NCBI GenBank assembly: GCA_023262305.1
Contig: JALRCK010000017.1
Location: 1 to 15,398 of the forward strand
DNA length: 15,398 nucleotides
Reading direction: 5' to 3'
From: Deltaproteobacteria bacterium
GTDB taxonomy: Bacteria > Bdellovibrionota_C > UBA2361 > OMII01
In this document: in pieces, positions 13,743 through 15,398 of the stretch
Layout: each line of letters starts with the position of its first letter
Position numbering within the stretch: position 1 is the first letter of the stretch
Position numbers and translations under genes: made by a program
The notes under the pieces: generated by a model
The model's input: the letters and a program-made list of their open reading frames with translations, nothing else
Told to the model about the DNA's origin: nothing
The model's database searches: none

Positions 13743-14678
13743 ATGGAAATGTGGATGACCATCGCTGGGGGCGTAGTGTTGTTATGCATTCTTGGATTCT
13801 TTGCGGTCCGGTACATCAGATCTCTTGAGCAGAGGGATACCATGCGCTCCTTGATGGGGCAGCGCTACATGGATGATACACCCGTCCAGGTTAGCGAAGA
13901 GGAGGGATTCGATGACCCCTCCCGTAGTGCAGAGGACGAGGTTCTCTCCAGGGTTGCACAGCGTGCCCGGAAGAGTGCAAAGGCAGGCACGACTCTTGAG
14001 GAGCGAATGTTTCAGGCTGGACTCTTCTCAGAGGAGCAGCGTCGAGACTTTAAGCGTCTCCAGGTGGTCATGCCAACCGCGGTGGGACTGCTTGGAGCCG
14101 CATACGGTTCAACCGGAGGAGATCCTCTCAACATACTCCTGTACGGTGTCGTTGGAGGCATGCTCGGGGCATGGCTCCCTCTTCGTCGCTTGGAGAGTTG
14201 GATCAAGTATCGTCAGGAGGAGATTCTATTCTATCTGCCCCTCGTGATCGAGCAGATCTCGATCGGAGTGAGTAGCTCGCTCGACATTGGACCGTGTCTG
14301 GCGCGGGTGGTTCAGATGGCGGACGAAAGAGATTCCCACAATCCTGTCACCGAGCTTCTCCGTTTTGCTCAAGCCTACATCAAATCCGGGGTGAGTTTGC
14401 AGGATGCCCTTATAGAGGTCGGGCGCCAGTCAGGTAGCAATGAAGTGAAACACGCATTCAAGGCATTGGCACAGGTTGCTCGCTACGGAGGAGAGATTTC
14501 GAAGCAGCTTCAGGATCTCTCTGAATCTGTTTCGTCTGAGCGAGAGACGAAAGTCGATGAGAAGATCAAGAAACTGGAACTAGCAGCGACCGGTCCGGTA
14601 GCGCTGGTATTTGCTGGATTTTTGTTCATTCTCCTGATCGGTTTTGGCATGACCCTGCTGAAGGCTATACAGGGATAA
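13743..14678 (+). CDS. tadC: Tad inner-membrane platform protein TadC
   Basis: 311 residues. It has an N-terminal helix (about 6-23), an acidic linker (about 45-85), two close helices (about 108-148) and a T2SSF domain (about 160-285). The domain includes LPLVIEQISIGVSSSLDIGPCLARV and GGEISKQLQDLSESVSSERE. A final helix (about 284-306) ends the protein. It pairs with TadB. Length and layout are normal for TadC. The gap after tadB is 7 bp; the AGGGGA site (13735-13740) is only 2 nt from ATG 13743, so the ATG at 13749 (two codons on) may be the real start. Eleven bases after its stop begins the type III export-gate gene, on the same strand. Confidence 0.9.
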   Translation: MEMWMTIAGGVVLLCILGFFAVRYIRSLEQRDTMRSLMGQRYMDDTPVQVSEEEGFDDPSRSAEDEVLSRVAQRARKSAKAGTTLEERMFQAGLFSEEQRRDFKRLQVVMPTAVGLLGAAYGSTGGDPLNILLYGVVGGMLGAWLPLRRLESWIKYRQEEILFYLPLVIEQISIGVSSSLDIGPCLARVVQMADERDSHNPVTELLRFAQAYIKSGVSLQDALIEVGRQSGSNEVKHAFKALAQVARYGGEISKQLQDLSESVSSERETKVDEKIKKLELAATGPVALVFAGFLFILLIGFGMTLLKAIQG

Positions 14679-14689
14679 GGTAGGAAGCA

Positions 14690-15398
14690 ATGTTACGAGC
14701 GTTGTCAGGTCGAATGCGATATTCAGAGGTAGTCCTCTTAGTGTTCGTGATCGCTATCGCAGCGATGCTCATCGTCCCGCTGCCGACACCGCTTCTCGAC
14801 ATCCTGCTCGTCATCAACATATCGTTTTCGATCCTCTTGTTGTTGGTGGGGCTCTATGTCGCTAACTCAGCCGCGCTCTATACCTTCCCAACGATATTGC
14901 TTTTAAGCACCCTCTTTCGTTTGGGTTTGAATGTGGCGTCATCTCGCCTCATTTTGAGCCAGGGGGATGCTGGTCGGGTGATCGAATCGTTCGGAACATT
15001 CCTCATCCGTGGAGAGGTGATAGTCGGAATCATCATCTTCTCAATCGTTACGATTGTGAATTTCATCGTTATTGCCAAGGGAGCCGCGCGCGTGTCAGAG
15101 GTTGCTGCTCGTTTCTTCTTGGATGCCCTTCCTGGACGGCAGCTTGTCATAGATAACGACGCTCGGGCTGGCGTCATCTCGGCAGATGAGGCCCGAAAAA
15201 AGCGAGATCAACTCCGCCTCGAATCTCAGTTGTACGGCTCAATGGATGGAGCAATGAAGTTCGTCCAGGGCGATGCGGTCGCGGGTCTCTTCATCATCGT
15301 AGTTAATATCGTTGGTGGAGTCTACATGGGCGTATCCTCAGGGCTTGGGCTTGGGGATGCAGTGCAAACCTATACGGTTCTCACCGTGGGTGATGGAC
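14690..15398 (+). CDS. sctV: Type III secretion export-gate protein SctV family (FHIPEP), 5' part
   Basis: The frame is open from ATG 14690 to the window end (236 codons; the full protein is usually near 700). Membrane helices lie at about residues 12-30, 36-57, 63-80, 109-130 and 197-217. The FHIPEP core is clear: TLFRLGLNVASSRLIL, GDAGRVIESFG, RVSEVAARFFLDALPG, QLVIDNDARAG and TVLTVGDG. It resembles non-flagellar SctV (InvA/LcrD) more than flagellar FlhA in two ways: YGSMDGAMKFVQGD has Met where FlhA normally has Ser (DGASKF), and the short loop before RVIESFG lacks the FlhA Gly-rich insertion. SctV forms the nonameric cytoplasmic-ring gate that receives substrates at the inner membrane. 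AGGA at 14682-14685 is the ribosome site. It lies 11 bp after tadC, so it is probably on the same transcript. The usual PGKQ is PGRQ here. Confidence 0.9.
   Translation, partial: MLRALSGRMRYSEVVLLVFVIAIAAMLIVPLPTPLLDILLVINISFSILLLLVGLYVANSAALYTFPTILLLSTLFRLGLNVASSRLILSQGDAGRVIESFGTFLIRGEVIVGIIIFSIVTIVNFIVIAKGAARVSEVAARFFLDALPGRQLVIDNDARAGVISADEARKKRDQLRLESQLYGSMDGAMKFVQGDAVAGLFIIVVNIVGGVYMGVSSGLGLGDAVQTYTVLTVGDG

Noticed and set aside
14690..15398. Flagellar FlhA instead of SctV
   Set aside because: DGAMKF and the lack of the Gly-rich insertion before RVIESFG favour SctV, and no flagellar gene is next to it. The C-terminal half and downstream genes are needed to exclude it fully.

Overview
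The window looks like a chromosomal segment of a double-membrane (Gram-negative) bacterium with moderate GC. It carries a Tad (type IVb, Flp) pilus cluster, the start of a type III secretion export-gate gene (sctV family), and Ser/Thr kinase, PP2C, FHA and SpoIIE-type signalling proteins. This mix is seen in deltaproteobacterial-grade lineages (Myxococcota, Bdellovibrionota and relatives) and in some PVC bacteria. The sequence alone does not let me choose between them. I see no insertion sequence, tRNA, rRNA or CRISPR.

Left part (1-4254), mixed genes. The tail of an upstream gene ends at 70. A good sigma70-like promoter (131-159) precedes a multi-pass membrane protein of unknown function (195-1436). 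Next are a SpoIIE/RsbU-type phosphatase with a degenerate receiver domain (1513-2664), a doubtful 50-codon ORF (2692-2844), and a four-helix DUF2231-like membrane protein (2844-3281). On the minus strand, convergent with these, lie a PduO-type cobalamin adenosyltransferase (3308-3892) and a small lipoprotein-like or single-helix protein (3937-4176 or longer). A 300-bp intergenic region with a perfect inverted repeat separates this part from the next.

Middle part (4560-9542), signalling operon. Four tightly spaced plus-strand genes encode a tail-anchored PP2C phosphatase, a soluble FHA-like protein with a long disordered N-terminus, a tail-anchored Ser/Thr kinase and a TadZ/CpaE-type localisation ATPase. 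The phosphatase/FHA/kinase set resembles the threonine phosphorylation pathway of type VI secretion (PppA/Fha1/PpkA), but here it leads into a Tad system.

Right part (9682-15398), pilus and secretion machinery. An Flp pilin with its own candidate promoter is followed by a strong hairpin, then cpaB/rcpC, cpaF/tadA, tadB and tadC. After an 11-nt gap comes the N-terminal 236 codons of an SctV-family export gate, cut by the window end. No secretin (rcpA/cpaC), prepilin peptidase (tadV/cpaA) or TadD-G gene is present here. The working model (inference) is a kinase/phosphatase/FHA switch that controls TadZ-positioned assembly of a Tad machine, genetically linked to a non-flagellar type III export apparatus.
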